Shown one piece after another: positions 35,346-45,196 of a stretch of 64,000 bases of DNA (its first letter is position 1; each line of letters starts with the position of its first letter). The stretch is from NCBI GenBank assembly GCA_016800925.1, contig JABCPU010000127.1, positions 62,001 to 126,000 of the forward strand, read 5' to 3'. Position numbers and translations under genes: made by a program. This stretch comes from Suillus spraguei (lineage: Eukaryota > Basidiomycota > Agaricomycetes > Boletales > Suillaceae). Under the pieces are notes generated by a model. It did no database searches. It was given only the letters and a program-made list of their open reading frames with translations, and was not told the origin of the DNA.

Positions 35346-37186
35346 CCTCTTTGTGGGCTGTAGGGTTCGTGGAGGGAGCCGTAAGGGGAGCTAGACCATC
35401 TTGGAGGTGTTGATTGCGTTTCGGTCTCTTCTTGGGTGGGTAGTTTCCATTGTGTTCGGTGGTCTGCTTGAGGTCTTGTCATCTGCCATGCTTCTGGGAT
35501 TCGGGATTGACCTCCCAATGGGATTCGGTTGGCATTCCTGTTGTTGAGGTTCCGTTCCTCGCGTTCTTGGTTGTTGTTGTTGTTGTTGGTGGGCCGTCCA
35601 TGTTCCGCTCTGTTTCTTGGTGGTGGGTATCGTTGTGGTTGATGATCCTCCGTCGCTTGCTGCCATATTGGGGCTGTCTCGTTGTTCTCTTCAAAATTTT
35701 GACTCGTTAGTGGTTCCCAGGTAAGAGGGTCTTCTGTGAGGAAAAATCGGTACTTAGCGTCTTCATTGCGGTTCTTGTGTCCATCCCACTTCTTCGTGAA
35801 CGTCGGGCATTGTCGACTCCAGGCTGCATGGCCCTTCACTTTGCAGTTCCTGCAGAAGAACTCGTTTTGGTCTGTGACTTGGCACGCGGCTGTTCGGTGG
35901 TGTTCCCCGCATGTACCGCACGTCTCCTGTTCCTGTGGGCATTCTGCGGCCATGTGAGTGTTTTCGAACGAGTGGCATTTGAGGCATCTGGTCGGTTCTG
36001 GTATTAGCTTTCTTCCATATACTTTCTTACCTTCGATTGTCAGGCCGAACTTGATGGCTTGATTTGCTCCCTCCTTGGAGTTAAAGGTCACTATTATGTG
36101 GGCTGTTCGTTGTCCTGGTTTGCGCCTTGCTTCCGGTTTGATGTATCGCGCCTTGCTAATCGTTTTTGGTTTCAAGCCCGCCTTCTTCTCGACGTCCGCT
36201 AGTGCTGCTGGGTTGTTGGGTACAAAGGTTACTGGTACATTTTCCACTATAACGTTGTGCGTTCGCTCCTTGATCACTATTTCCGCTCCGAAGTGTTCCA
36301 GGAAGTATCCTCGGTTTGCTGCCACGTTGAACCACTCTGCTGCCTCAGGTGAGTTGAGCTCGTAAAGGACTCCTCCATGAGGGAGACGGCGTGCTGAGAT
36401 GAAGTTGATTGATGTTGGAAGTACGACTTTCTCCTTTGACATTTGCTCCACTGCTAAGGTGGCCTTTGCTACTAGTTGCGCCTCCGTTAGGTCTTTCAGA
36501 GAGTTGGCGAAGAGCTGTGATCGTCTGTCGACTAGGATCTGCCTTGCCTGTGTCTCGCTTCTCGCTAGTACCTTCGTTAGTGGGGCAGGGATGTTAGTTT
36601 TGGCTGCGTCTGCAAACGTTCGTGGTCCGTCAGACCGTTCATCACTCGTTCTTTGTGGCGTTGTGCTCTTCATGTTTCCAGCTATCTTTCCCAAATCTTC
36701 CGCTGATGATTTCAAGTTGGTGCGTACCTCCGTCATCGACTCTATTGTTTTCTTTTGCGCGTCTATTGTTTCTGTTAATGTCTCGACTTTCTCATCTAGG
36801 GTCGCAATCGGTCCGCCTATTAGGGCTTTGACTTTTTCTATGATGTTTTCTGTGTTTATTTCCGTATCGACTTCCTGTATTATTAGTGCAATTGCTCGTA
36901 GTATGTCAGTATGTGTGGCGCCTAGATTTGCTGTGATACTAAATTCAAATAAAGCTACCGAGATTGATTGCAACATGCTACCAGCTGTTGGCATTACGAG
37001 ACCGTGCATGGACAAGATTTTTCGTGCTGTGTTCAGGTTGACAACATCTGTCTTCGTTCCTGTGCCCGATATGTGGTCTTGTATGGGTCTACTGGTTGAA
37101 AGCAAAGGTTTATCAGCTGCTGTCCGTCGGTTGGCCCTACCTGTGGTTGTCGTGGTGACCAGGCTCATTGAGTTGATTGTTGGCAT
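35318..37186 (-). CDS. LINE ORF1, gag-like nucleic-acid-binding protein
   Basis: An uninterrupted 622-codon frame from ATG at 37186. The N-terminus is Thr-rich. Around residues 115-170 is a predicted coiled coil (heptad-like LDEKVETLTETIDAQKKTIE), and residues about 270-370 resemble the RRM-like/esterase-free gag domain of Tad-type ORF1s. Three zinc knuckles follow: CLKCHSFENTHMAAEC, CGTCGEHHRTAAC and CRNCKVKGHAAWSRQC. The tail is Asn/Gln/Arg/Pro-rich with a run of Asn. The protein would coat the LINE RNA. Its intactness contrasts with ORF2. Confidence 0.92.
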   Translation of the reverse strand: MPTINSMSLVTTTTTGRANRRTAADKPLLSTSRPIQDHISGTGTKTDVVNLNTARKILSMHGLVMPTAGSMLQSISVALFEFSITANLGATHTDILRAIALIIQEVDTEINTENIIEKVKALIGGPIATLDEKVETLTETIDAQKKTIESMTEVRTNLKSSAEDLGKIAGNMKSTTPQRTSDERSDGPRTFADAAKTNIPAPLTKVLARSETQARQILVDRRSQLFANSLKDLTEAQLVAKATLAVEQMSKEKVVLPTSINFISARRLPHGGVLYELNSPEAAEWFNVAANRGYFLEHFGAEIVIKERTHNVIVENVPVTFVPNNPAALADVEKKAGLKPKTISKARYIKPEARRKPGQRTAHIIVTFNSKEGANQAIKFGLTIEGKKVYGRKLIPEPTRCLKCHSFENTHMAAECPQEQETCGTCGEHHRTAACQVTDQNEFFCRNCKVKGHAAWSRQCPTFTKKWDGHKNRNEDAKYRFFLTEDPLTWEPLTSQNFEENNETAPIWQQATEDHQPQRYPPPRNRAEHGRPTNNNNNNQEREERNLNNRNANRIPLGGQSRIPEAWQMTRPQADHRTQWKLPTQEETETQSTPPRWSSSPYGSLHEPYSPQRGWDQDHAGN

Positions 37187-37605
37187 TTTGTTTGCTTTGT
37201 TGCTTCGTTCTTGGTTCTTGGTCTAGGGTTTTGGCGGTTTGTCTGGTGTCCTGGTGACCGCTGGGGCGCCTCTGGGCGTCCTTAGCGCTGTTGAGCGCGT
37301 TGTTGGCAGTTGGTTTCCGGGGTCCTAGTCGGGGTGCCACCTGGTTCAGGTCCAAGAAGCGATATAAATTTAAGTTATGACTTATCCTGTCGTGTGCATG
37401 ACCATCGTTAACGTATCCTCAGTGATGGAAATACCAGCTGTTGTAATGGTGCAGTATACGGCGAGGGATAATATAGTCGAGCAGGTCCACATGCTCTGCA
37501 CGCTCATCGCTGGTGTTTGTGAGATCATCGGCCCATCAGTTCGGTCATCAAGACCACGCGTCAAATCAAATCATTTTTGTGGTTCAAGGGATTATTCTCC
37601 CCCGA

Positions 37606-38357
37606 CGATGGCGGAGGGCATTATTTTTCCTGGAATACAATGCAAATTATACAGCGCCGGTTTCGTGCATGTTCATGGTTGTGACGTTTTGGTCATTCTG
37701 GCACAACAGTTTTGCTGCACGATATCGACCTTGTTCCGGGTATTCACAAGGCACATCAATGTACAGATTTTTTTTGCAAAAATTTCGGAAAGACTGAGGG
37801 ATTTCGCTACAGGGTTGGTTCTGAACGAACTTTCTAAGATGCATGATGGAAAATGAAAATGACATTAACGCTGGTGAAAAAGGTACCATGAGCCCACATA
37901 CCAAGCTTTCATTGACTTGAAGGGTTGATCTTGATGTTTGTAGATCTTGAAAATCCTTTGCTCATTGCGCATGGTCGAAGTCATGGATGACATACCGATT
38001 TGCAGCACATCGCTCGGCCATCGTAGAGGGTCCATGATGAACCAGTACTAATTAGTCTCCAATGGCAGACAGAAGGGAAAGAGTCAGACCAGCCTTCGGG
38101 TTTTCATCCTCATCCTACTTATAAGCAGATTCGTATACCGTCGGACAGCAATTGTACGATGTATAGAACATTTAGCGTTTAATCGCCCAGGTGCATTGTC
38201 ACACGTGACATCGTGACGTACTAGAGCTCGAGCGAGATTATCGATGGTACTGATTCACTTTACTACATCCTCTGGTCATTGACGCAACTCGAACTGACGC
38301 ATGCATCTAGTTTCTCCAAATCAGATAGAAGGAAAATAATTCTTACTTCTATACACA
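37606..38357. other. Intergenic, nothing recognised
   Basis: Region between the duplication edge and the F-box gene. It presumably includes the F-box promoter; no clear element can be argued. Confidence 0.45.
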
Positions 38358-39942
38358 ATGCATCAGGCTCTGCTCATTCCCGAACTCCTCCCGGAGATAT
38401 TCAAGTTCCTGCATGTGAGCCTGCATGAGAAAACAACGTTTGGGCCACATATATGGTATGCCGTACCAAACTCTCGGAAATGCCTTGCAGCGCTTGCAAG
38501 GACATGTAAAGCCTTTCACGAGCCTGCCATGGATCTGTTGTGGAGTGAAATAGACGTGTTAGAGTCACTATTAGGATGTGTACCGAGGCTACATCCGCTG
38601 ATATATGATGACGGTCGAATGGTGAGTTATAAAGACTGGTTTGTCGTCTTCTTCCCTTTATTGGCTGACCGAGCATCCATATAGCGGTGGGACTGGGTAC
38701 GAGGGACCAGACCCTTATCTGCCGATGAGATCCATCAATTTTTACGTCACTCCGCCCGTGTTCGTTCATTGACAATAATGTGCGATATCGATTACTGTGG
38801 CCGTTTGGATTTTTTCTCAGTCAACCCTACCGAGTTATATAACTTTCCGAAGCTAAGGTGGTTGACTGTTTACACAGATTATTTAAATATCTTTCCGCCC
38901 CACATGCTGCACCGTTGTTTTCCGGTGACCCCTGATGTACAATCTACTCTGATCTGCTGTGCTGCTTTGGAGCACTTATCCGTCCACATTCCTGATGATG
39001 CGGTTGACAGCACGGCAGATTTGCTGTCCCGTTTTTCCGACACTGTCCGTTTGTGCAAGCGGCTTGTAACTCTGTCTTGTCCAGTGATCGACTGGGCAGC
39101 GTGGAGGCACCTCTCCAACCTATCTACTCTTAAAAAAGTGGATATTGTTGACATGAGCAGTGATACTGTCCTTCCTTGGCCGTTGGAATGGGATACCGCC
39201 AGTTTTTCCCCATTCAGTAACGTCACTACTATTTCCTTCCGACTGCACAGCACCGCATACGCTATCCCGATCTTGCAACACTCACAATTTCCTTCGCTAA
39301 AAAAAATTCGACATACATGTCGAAGTTTTATCTCTACCAGAGGCCGTGCAACTCTTCCGTGTGCTGTCCAAATGCAAGGCATGCAAGACCATAGAAAAAA
39401 TTTACATTTCCTCCAGGTATCGCGGAGGTGATAATCTCTCAGATGACTCGCTGTCAGTCATTCCGCATTTATACTGCTTCCCGCGGCTCCGATCCCTGCA
39501 TCTCTCATGCTTTGATTTCTACCTCGACCTGGACGATGATTTTCTCTTGGAAATCATGTCAACTTGGCCGCACATGAACTGTCTTAAAATAGAAGACTGT
39601 CGTTTTGATCATTCTCCCGTCACATTCCAGGCAGTTTTCGCGGCGCTCCGTCTGTGTCCACAGTTACGTGCGCTGCGAATTGCAATCGACAGCACTACGA
39701 CTATCGACCTCGATCCTGATTTTGAGCTAAGGCAAAATCCATCCCTGCGGATGTTGGATTTGTGGATGTCTGGGATGCCGCAAATACCAAATGCTGAAGC
39801 CCTCGCTCGCACCATTTTTTCCTCTTTTCCCCATCTTAAACAGGTCGGGTTCATATCAACTCACTGGAATGAAGTCAACAGACATCTCGATTCATTGAGA
39901 GGTGTTCCGTGGTGTGTAAAAAGAGCTGCCCCGAATACTTGA
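38358..39942 (+). CDS. F-box protein with LRR-like C-terminal region
   Basis: Exon 1 (38358-38621) begins MHQALLIPELLPEIFKFL, the F-box form usual in Agaricomycetes, and includes LAALARTCKAFHEPAMDLLW. Intron 38622-38684 (63 bases, gtgagt...atatag) joins DGRM to RWDW in phase 0. Exon 2 encodes leucine-rich, LRR-like sequence (FPKLRWLTVYTDYLN; LFRVLSKCKACKT; PRLRSLHLSCFDFYL; LRMLDLWMSGMP) and ends at 39942, about 500 residues in all. The protein would be the substrate-binding subunit of an SCF ubiquitin ligase; the substrate is unknown. One irregularity: an A8 run at about 39299-39306 shifts the frame, and one A fewer would restore LPEAVQLF continuity. This may be an assembly error or a young lesion. 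Confidence 0.82.
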
Positions 39943-40509
39943 GCTTGCGATGCATCTATGTTCGGGTTGCTACGTCCCTTCGTGTTTGTTCCTTCGTGCC
40001 TGTTACTTGCGATCGATTCTGGACTATGATTTCCATCGTTTCCTCCCATCTTACGCTACTGTAGTACGACTGCCACGCATTTCTGTAGAATATCTCCGGC
40101 AACTTGAAGGAGTCTCTTCGAGTTGCCCAATCCAAGGGTTCACATCTTCCTACACATTCTCTACCGGCATCCATGTTCGATAGAATTGGATCTTTAGTAG
40201 AAAATTTACTGGCAACGACTAAGATGTCATGCACACACACATGCCTCACGCTATTTCCACGTTCCTATCATGTCAACAACTTTTCAAATTGTTGCACAAT
40301 CTCTAGGAGAGCAATAATGTTTAAACGCTATTGCATCAGATTAATATATTACAACTCTACAGCAGAGCATCGCAATAGCACACAATGACACATGTGGATA
40401 ACCCAAGCACTCATAATTAAAGTGTTTCAAACCGTGCGGAAGACATGTATGTGCCCCCTTGTGGTATAAATACCAGCTTCGCTATAGTACGAGATTGCGC
40501 AGGAACCTC
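39943..40509. other. Convergent intergenic region
   Basis: Between the F-box gene and the 3' end of the protease pseudogene. No supported feature. Confidence 0.45.
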
Positions 40510-41458
40510 TCATGCAGCCTTGGCAAACCCAACTGCGTTCCGGCCAAAGTCGTAAACCGTGTAGTAACGGCGGAGGAATACATCACCTGAAGGTACTTAT
40601 CAGAAGAAAGTTCGTGGCAAAAAATGTATAAGGCATGTACCAATAATCCACAATGAACCTGCAGGCGAGTCGATATCTATACCGGTGAACGGCGAAACGC
40701 ACATGCCCTGAGCTTCCAATATGTAGTCGCTTCCCTTGAGTGGGTAGGGCTTGCCGCCGAAGTAGAAGGTGAGTTCGGGAAGGGATGGGACTTTGGCGCA
40801 GTCCGCTTGGTATTGGCCGGTCCCCACCTTAGTGGTGCCAATTTGGGCATTGAGTAGTTCGGCAATGGCAGTGGGAAGGACGGAGAAACTGGAATCAATC
40901 AGATGCAATAGGAGACTTGCCGGTGTCAATGGCAGCACCTGTTATTTCAAGTTCCAGTACATCAGTTCCAAATGCCACCTTCTCAAGCTGAACTTCCCAG
41001 TATACCTTGTGGCAGAGAGGGAGTAGTCGATGCTACCAATGTATGCAGCGTGATCGACACCACTAAACGTGGCCTGACCACCATCAGCTCCTGATGACGG
41101 AAGGCGAAGACAGGCTCTTCGATGAGACCTTGTTCAATCATCATCTATAAAGTAAGGGGGGAAAGGTGGGAAGGGTGTGGCGTGCTCGCGTGGAACCTCA
41201 CATGGCGCGCACATGGTTTCGCTTAGCTCGGTATGGAAATTTCTCGCGTGGTTTTTTCAAGTGCCGACTCAATACACTGTTGTCCCATTGTGATATTGCG
41301 TGGTTTTGTCACGTGCATCGCGTGGTTTTTTCAAGCGCCGATTCAGCGTCCAAGACAGTTGTCCGTGTCACCTTGCAGCCACTGGCAGCGTCCGTTTGAC
41401 GTGACGAGACGTGACGGGCCAAACATTGGAAATTGCCTTGCCTGTGCCCTTGCTGCCA

Positions 41459-42249
41459 ATGGCCTCCAACCACCTCCAACAAGCAGCCACCCCACCCACT
41501 GCACAGAACTGTGCTACCCTGCAGCCTCCTGCTCTTTCTGGCCATGCCCCTGGACCACACACTGGCACTGCCGCATTTTTGGCTGTGTCACATGATGACA
41601 TGCAACTGCCTATTGTCACCAGGTGAGTTTTGCCCTCTGCATGTCTGTCTGACTGGGTGTTTATAATGCTACAAGTCAGCATCACCCTCCCCCTGTTGAC
41701 TGGAATGCACACCTTCTGCAAGGTTATCAGGCAAGTCATGCTGCGCGTCTACAGCAACGCAGTGGCCTTGCACTGGCAGTAACCTCACCTGCTCTGTCCT
41801 CCACTCCCTCCCTCTCCATGTCTCCTGCTGTTGACTGGACAGCAGATCTTCATGATCGCTTTTCTAAAAGCTTCTCTGCTCGCCTCAATCGTCGTCGTCA
41901 AGTACCTGACAGGCTTACCAGGCAAGCAGCTATCCGAGAGCGCTTTCATGCATTGGAGCAGCGTAGTGGAGAGATAAGGGAACAAAATAAACAGCTGAGT
42001 AAGGATTTCCAGTACCTTGTGGAGGAGTGTCAACACAGAGGAAGACTGGCTGATAAAAGGATGGACAAGCAAGATGCTTATATTGATAGGCACTTGCAGG
42101 AGAAGAAGGAACTTCATGAGCGTATGAAGGTTGTGCATGCCTGGAGGAAACATATCAGGGAGCTGAGGAGGGATGCTAAAACCCCAGAACAGCATGATGA
42201 ATATTCAAGGAAACTCAAGGATGGCCCACCACCTGGGTGGAAACCCTGA
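41459..42249 (+). CDS. Cargo gene of unit 1: basic coiled-coil protein of unknown function
   Basis: Two exons, 41459-41622 and 41676-42249, joined by a 53-base GT-AG intron (gtgagt...acaag). Together they make 245 codons plus stop. The N-terminus is Pro/Ala/Gln-rich. A repeated PVDW motif occurs twice (PPPVDWNAHL, SPAVDWTADL). The C-terminal 140 residues are charged and helical, with heptad-like IREQNKQLSKDFQYLVEECQ, and end DGPPPGWKP. I do not recognise the family. The intact frame plus a removable intron suggest a captured or element-borne gene rather than chance. ATG 41459 is the first in frame after the 5' repeat region. Confidence 0.55.
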
Positions 42250-42309
42250 GTCTATATTCCATTTAGAGTGTTAAATACTACATTTTAATAGATTATGTTT
42301 GGCAACAAC

Positions 42310-42590
42310 TTGAGGGGAGACGGGAGACATGAGACGGGAGACAGGAGACGGGAGACGGGAGATGGGAGACGGGAGAAGGGAGATGGGAGACAGGAGACGG
42401 GAGACGGGACATGGGACACGGGACACGGGACATGGGACACGGGACACGGGACATGGGACACGGGAGATGGGAGACACAAGATGGGAGATGGGAGACACAA
42501 GATGGGAGATGGGAGACACAAGATGGGAGATGGGAGACAGGAGATCGGGAGACAGGAGATGGGAGACACAAGATGGGAGATGGGACACTT
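42310..42590 (+). repeat. G-rich heptamer satellite, unit 1
   Basis: About 40 copies of a 7-bp unit in several variants arranged in blocks (gggagac, gggagat, gggacac/gggacat, then a gggagacacaagat 14-mer). Long frames on both strands are a consequence of the 7-mer and are not genes. GGG every seventh base fits the G-quadruplex pattern on the plus strand. Confidence 0.95.
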
Positions 42591-42848
42591 GTGTGATTTT
42601 GTTGTGTGACAACTTAATACTGTTGCCCCCTATTAAAACTTGACACAAAAGATTTATTCAAGTTAATGGTTTGCAGTAAATAATAATAAAAAATCAAAAT
42701 CAAATGCAATGACATGTGAGGATGAGATGGGCAATATAAACTCACAAAGATGGTGATGTGGTACTTTTACTTCTGTCAAAATATTGGTCAAAGTTATAAT
42801 TTATTTCAAAACCTATTATCATTATTGAAGATAATTATTAGGATGAAG

Positions 42849-42990
42849 CCAAGGCCAGGAAGGCAAAAAGAGTGCGAAGCACTCTTTTTGCCTTCCTGTG
42901 CCTTGGGCAAACAGAATTATTAGGATGAAGCCTTGGCCAGGGAGCAAAAGGAGTGCGAAGCACTCCTTTTGCTTCCTGTGCCGAAGGCAC
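42849..42990 (+). repeat. Three GAA-loop hairpins near the 3' end of unit 1
   Basis: Hairpin 1: arms 42856-42875 and 42879-42898 are perfectly complementary (20 bp), extended by 42849-42855 with 42900-42906 past a one-base bulge; the loop is GAA. Hairpin 2: arms 42938-42956 and 42960-42978, 19 bp with one G/T mismatch, loop GAA. Hairpin 3: GTGCC-GAA-GGCAC, 42978-42990. Hairpins 1 and 2 centre on GCGAAGC, a sequence known to form an exceptionally stable DNA mini-hairpin. Confidence 0.9.
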
Positions 42991-43007
42991 AACGGGTGGT
43001 GGACTCG

Positions 43008-43427
43008 TCTAAGAAGAAAGGGAGAACGGGTGGGAAAGTTCTCGCTAGCTCGCGTGGCTTTCGCGTACGTCGCGTAGGGCCATGTGGTTTTCGCTAAAGG
43101 CCACGTTTTTTCGGTTAGCTCGCTTAATTTCTCGCGTGGTTTTTTCGAGTGCCGACTGTTGTCCCATTGTGTGATTGCGTGATTGCGTGATTTTGTCACG
43201 TGACTGCGTAGCTGCCATCTAAGAAGAAAGGGAGAACGGGTGGGAAAGTTCTCGCTAGCTCACGTGGCTTTCGCGTACGTCGCGTAGGGCCATGTGGTTT
43301 TCGCTAAAGGCCACGTTTTTTCGGTTAGCTCGCTTAATTTCTCGCGTGGTTTTTTCGAGTGCCGACTGTTGTCCCATTGTGTGATTGCGTGATTGCGTGA
43401 TTTTGTCACGTGACTGCGTAGCTGCCA
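43008..43427 (+). repeat. Two tandem 210-bp 5'-end fragments of the element
   Basis: 43008-43217 and 43218-43427 are each 210 bp and differ at about one position. Both begin TCTAAGAAGAAAGGG, a variant of the TCTATAAAGTAAGG start of the full units, and end tagctgcca. Their content (ctcgctagctcgcgtggctttcgc ... gtcacgtgactgcg) matches the first approximately 200 bp of unit 3. They are 5' ends without bodies. Confidence 0.9.
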
Positions 43428-43781
43428 TCTATAAAGTAAGGGGGGAAAGGTGGGAGAGTGCTCGCTAGCTCGCGTGGCTTTCGCTAAACGCCATGTTTTT
43501 TCGCTTAGCTCGGTTTGGAAATTTCTCGCGTGGTTTTTTTCAAGTGCCGACACAGTTGTCCCATTGTATGATTGTGTGATTGCGTGATGCGTGATTTGGT
43601 CACGTGTCATGTGACTGCGCAGCTGGTGGAATTTGCCATGGGTTGTCTGAAGCTGGGGTAAAACCAAATTATTAGGATGGAGCCAAAGGGAGTGTGAAGC
43701 CAAAAGTGAAGCTAAAAAGGAGTGCAAAGGAGTGCAAAGCAAAAAAGGAGGGCAAGCAAAAAATGAGTGCAATTGCAGAAG

Positions 43782-43967
43782 ATGGCTAAACTCATCAGAG
43801 GCTGGAAGGAGTGGTGGCACCATCAAAAGGCATGGTCAAGTTGTCAGGAACAGGTTGATACCTATGACAAGCTGCTCCATCAGGCACCAATACCAGGTTG
43901 GAAGTTGCCAGCAGGCTGGAAGTGTCCTCTCCTACCCTCAGGAATTGATAGATTTCTCTTAGATTGA
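43782..43967 (+). CDS. Short cargo frame of unit 3
   Basis: A 61-codon frame from ATG 43782 encoding a Trp-rich peptide (IRGWKEWWHHQKAW ... PIPGWKLPAGWK). Its position and the IPGWK ending faintly recall the PPPGWKP end of the unit 1 cargo, so it may be a remnant of a related gene. No intron or upstream exon was recognised. Low confidence. Confidence 0.25.
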   Translation: MAKLIRGWKEWWHHQKAWSSCQEQVDTYDKLLHQAPIPGWKLPAGWKCPLLPSGIDRFLLD

Positions 43968-44100
43968 TTATAATTTTGGCTATCAAGGAATCTAAACTTT
44001 GTCATTTGAAAAATCATTTTATTTGTTTCAAAAGCTGCTATGATCATTAGGATGCAGAGATGGGGGGACAGAAGAGCATGGGGAGGAGAGAATGAAGGCA

Positions 44101-44938
44101 TGAGAGATGGGAGATGGGAGATGGGGGATATGCAGGAGACAGGAGACAGGAGATGAGGGAGATGGGGGAGATGGGGAGATGGGAGATGGGGGACAGGAGA
44201 TGGGAGATGGGAGATGGGAGATGGGAGACGGGAGACGGGAGACGGGAGATGAGAGATGGGAGATGGGAGATGGGAGATGGGAGATGGGAGATGGAGATGG
44301 GAGATGGGAGACGGGAGACGGGAGACGGGAGATGAGAGATGGGAGATGGGAGATGGGAGATGGGAGATGGGAGATGGGAGATGGGAGATGGGAGATGGGA
44401 GATGGGAGATGGGAGATGGGAGATGGGAGATGGGAGATGGGAGATGGGAGATGGGAGATGGGAGATGGGAGATGGGAGATGGGAGATGGGAGATGGGAGA
44501 TGGGAGATGGGAGATGGGAGATGGGAGATGGGAGATGGGAGATGGGAGATGGGAGATGGGAGATGGGAGATGGGAGATGGGAGATGGGAGATGGGAGATG
44601 GGAGATGGGAGATGGGAGATGGGAGATGGGAGATGGGAGATGGGAGATGGGAGATGGGAGATGGGAGATGGGAGATGGGAGATGGGAGATGGGAGATGGG
44701 AGATGGGAGATGGGAGATGGGAGATGGGAGATGGGAGACACAAGATGGGGGACACAAGATGGGAGACACAAGATAGGAGATGGGAGACAGGAGATCGGGA
44801 GACAGGAGATCGGGAGACAGGAGATCGGGAGACAGGAGATCGGGAGACAGGAGATGGTAGACACAAGATGGGAGACAGCAGACTGGTAAGAGGAAATGAG
44901 AGACAGGAGACCAGTAACAGGAGATGGGAGATGGGACA
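44101..44938 (+). repeat. G-rich heptamer satellite, unit 3
   Basis: About 840 bp of 7-bp units. The central part (about 44338-44737) is an almost perfect run of roughly 57 gggagat copies, flanked by gggagac and gggagacacaagat variants and a 14-mer containing ggagatcgggagaca. It is three times longer than in unit 1. Long repetitive frames on both strands are artefacts. Confidence 0.96.
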
Positions 44939-45196
44939 CTTGCATGATTTTGTCATGTGACAACTTAATACTGTTGCCCCCTATTAAAACTTGACACAAA
45001 AGATTTATTCAAGTTAATAGTTTGCAGTAAATAATAATAAAAAAATCAAAATCAAATGCAATGACATGAGGATGAGATGGGCAATAAACTCACAAAGATG
45101 GTGATGTGGTACTTTTACTTCTCTCAAAATATTGGTTAAAGTTATAATTTATTTCAAGACCAATTATCATTATTAAAGATAATTATTAGGATGAAG

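Larger units (their letters stand above)
31036..37363 (-). mobile_element. Full-length non-LTR retrotransposon (LINE, Tad/I-like with RNase H)
   Basis: About 6.33 kb on the minus strand, flanked by a perfect 13-bp target duplication, ataaatttaagtt, at 31023-31035 and 37364-37376. The 3' end is a poly(A) tail, seen as 22 T at 31034-31055 (the first two bases shared with the duplication). Order: a short 5' UTR (37363-37187), ORF1 (35318-37186) with three zinc knuckles, ORF2 with endonuclease, reverse transcriptase and RNase H, then a 3' UTR of about 210 bases. ORF1 and ORF2 overlap slightly. The layout fits the Tad1 group and related fungal LINE clades; the exact clade needs a tree. ORF1 is intact and ORF2 is frameshifted. 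Confidence 0.95.
29870..37605 (+). repeat. Segmental duplication, copy B, split by a LINE
   Basis: The two parts (29870-31035 and 37364-37605) align collinearly with 20480-21965. The LINE at 31036-37363 with its 13-bp target duplication was inserted after the duplication or in this copy only, because copy A is uninterrupted at the equivalent position (about 21720). Confidence 0.85.
41144..43007 (+). repeat. Array unit 1 (full unit with a two-exon cargo gene)
   Basis: 1,864 bp. The 5' part resembles the 210-bp fragments (repeated ctcgcgtggttttttcaag and gtcacgtg motifs). A two-exon open frame (41459-42249) follows, then a G-rich heptamer satellite, then a 3' block of about 418 bp that is nearly identical to that of unit 3. 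It abuts the next TCTA start with no gap (CTCG|TCTA at 43007/43008). Confidence 0.75.

Noticed and set aside
31216..37226. Long plus-strand frames across the LINE, such as 36399-37226
   Set aside because: These are antisense shadows of ORF1 and ORF2, which carry all recognisable domains.
42310..44938. CRISPR array
   Set aside because: The repeats are contiguous 7-mers without spacers, and the genome is eukaryotic.
44107..44956. Very long open frames on both strands (repeated MGDGRWE and SPISHLP peptides)
   Set aside because: A stop-free 7-bp repeat is open in several frames by necessity. These are satellite artefacts, as are the frames at 42271-42648.
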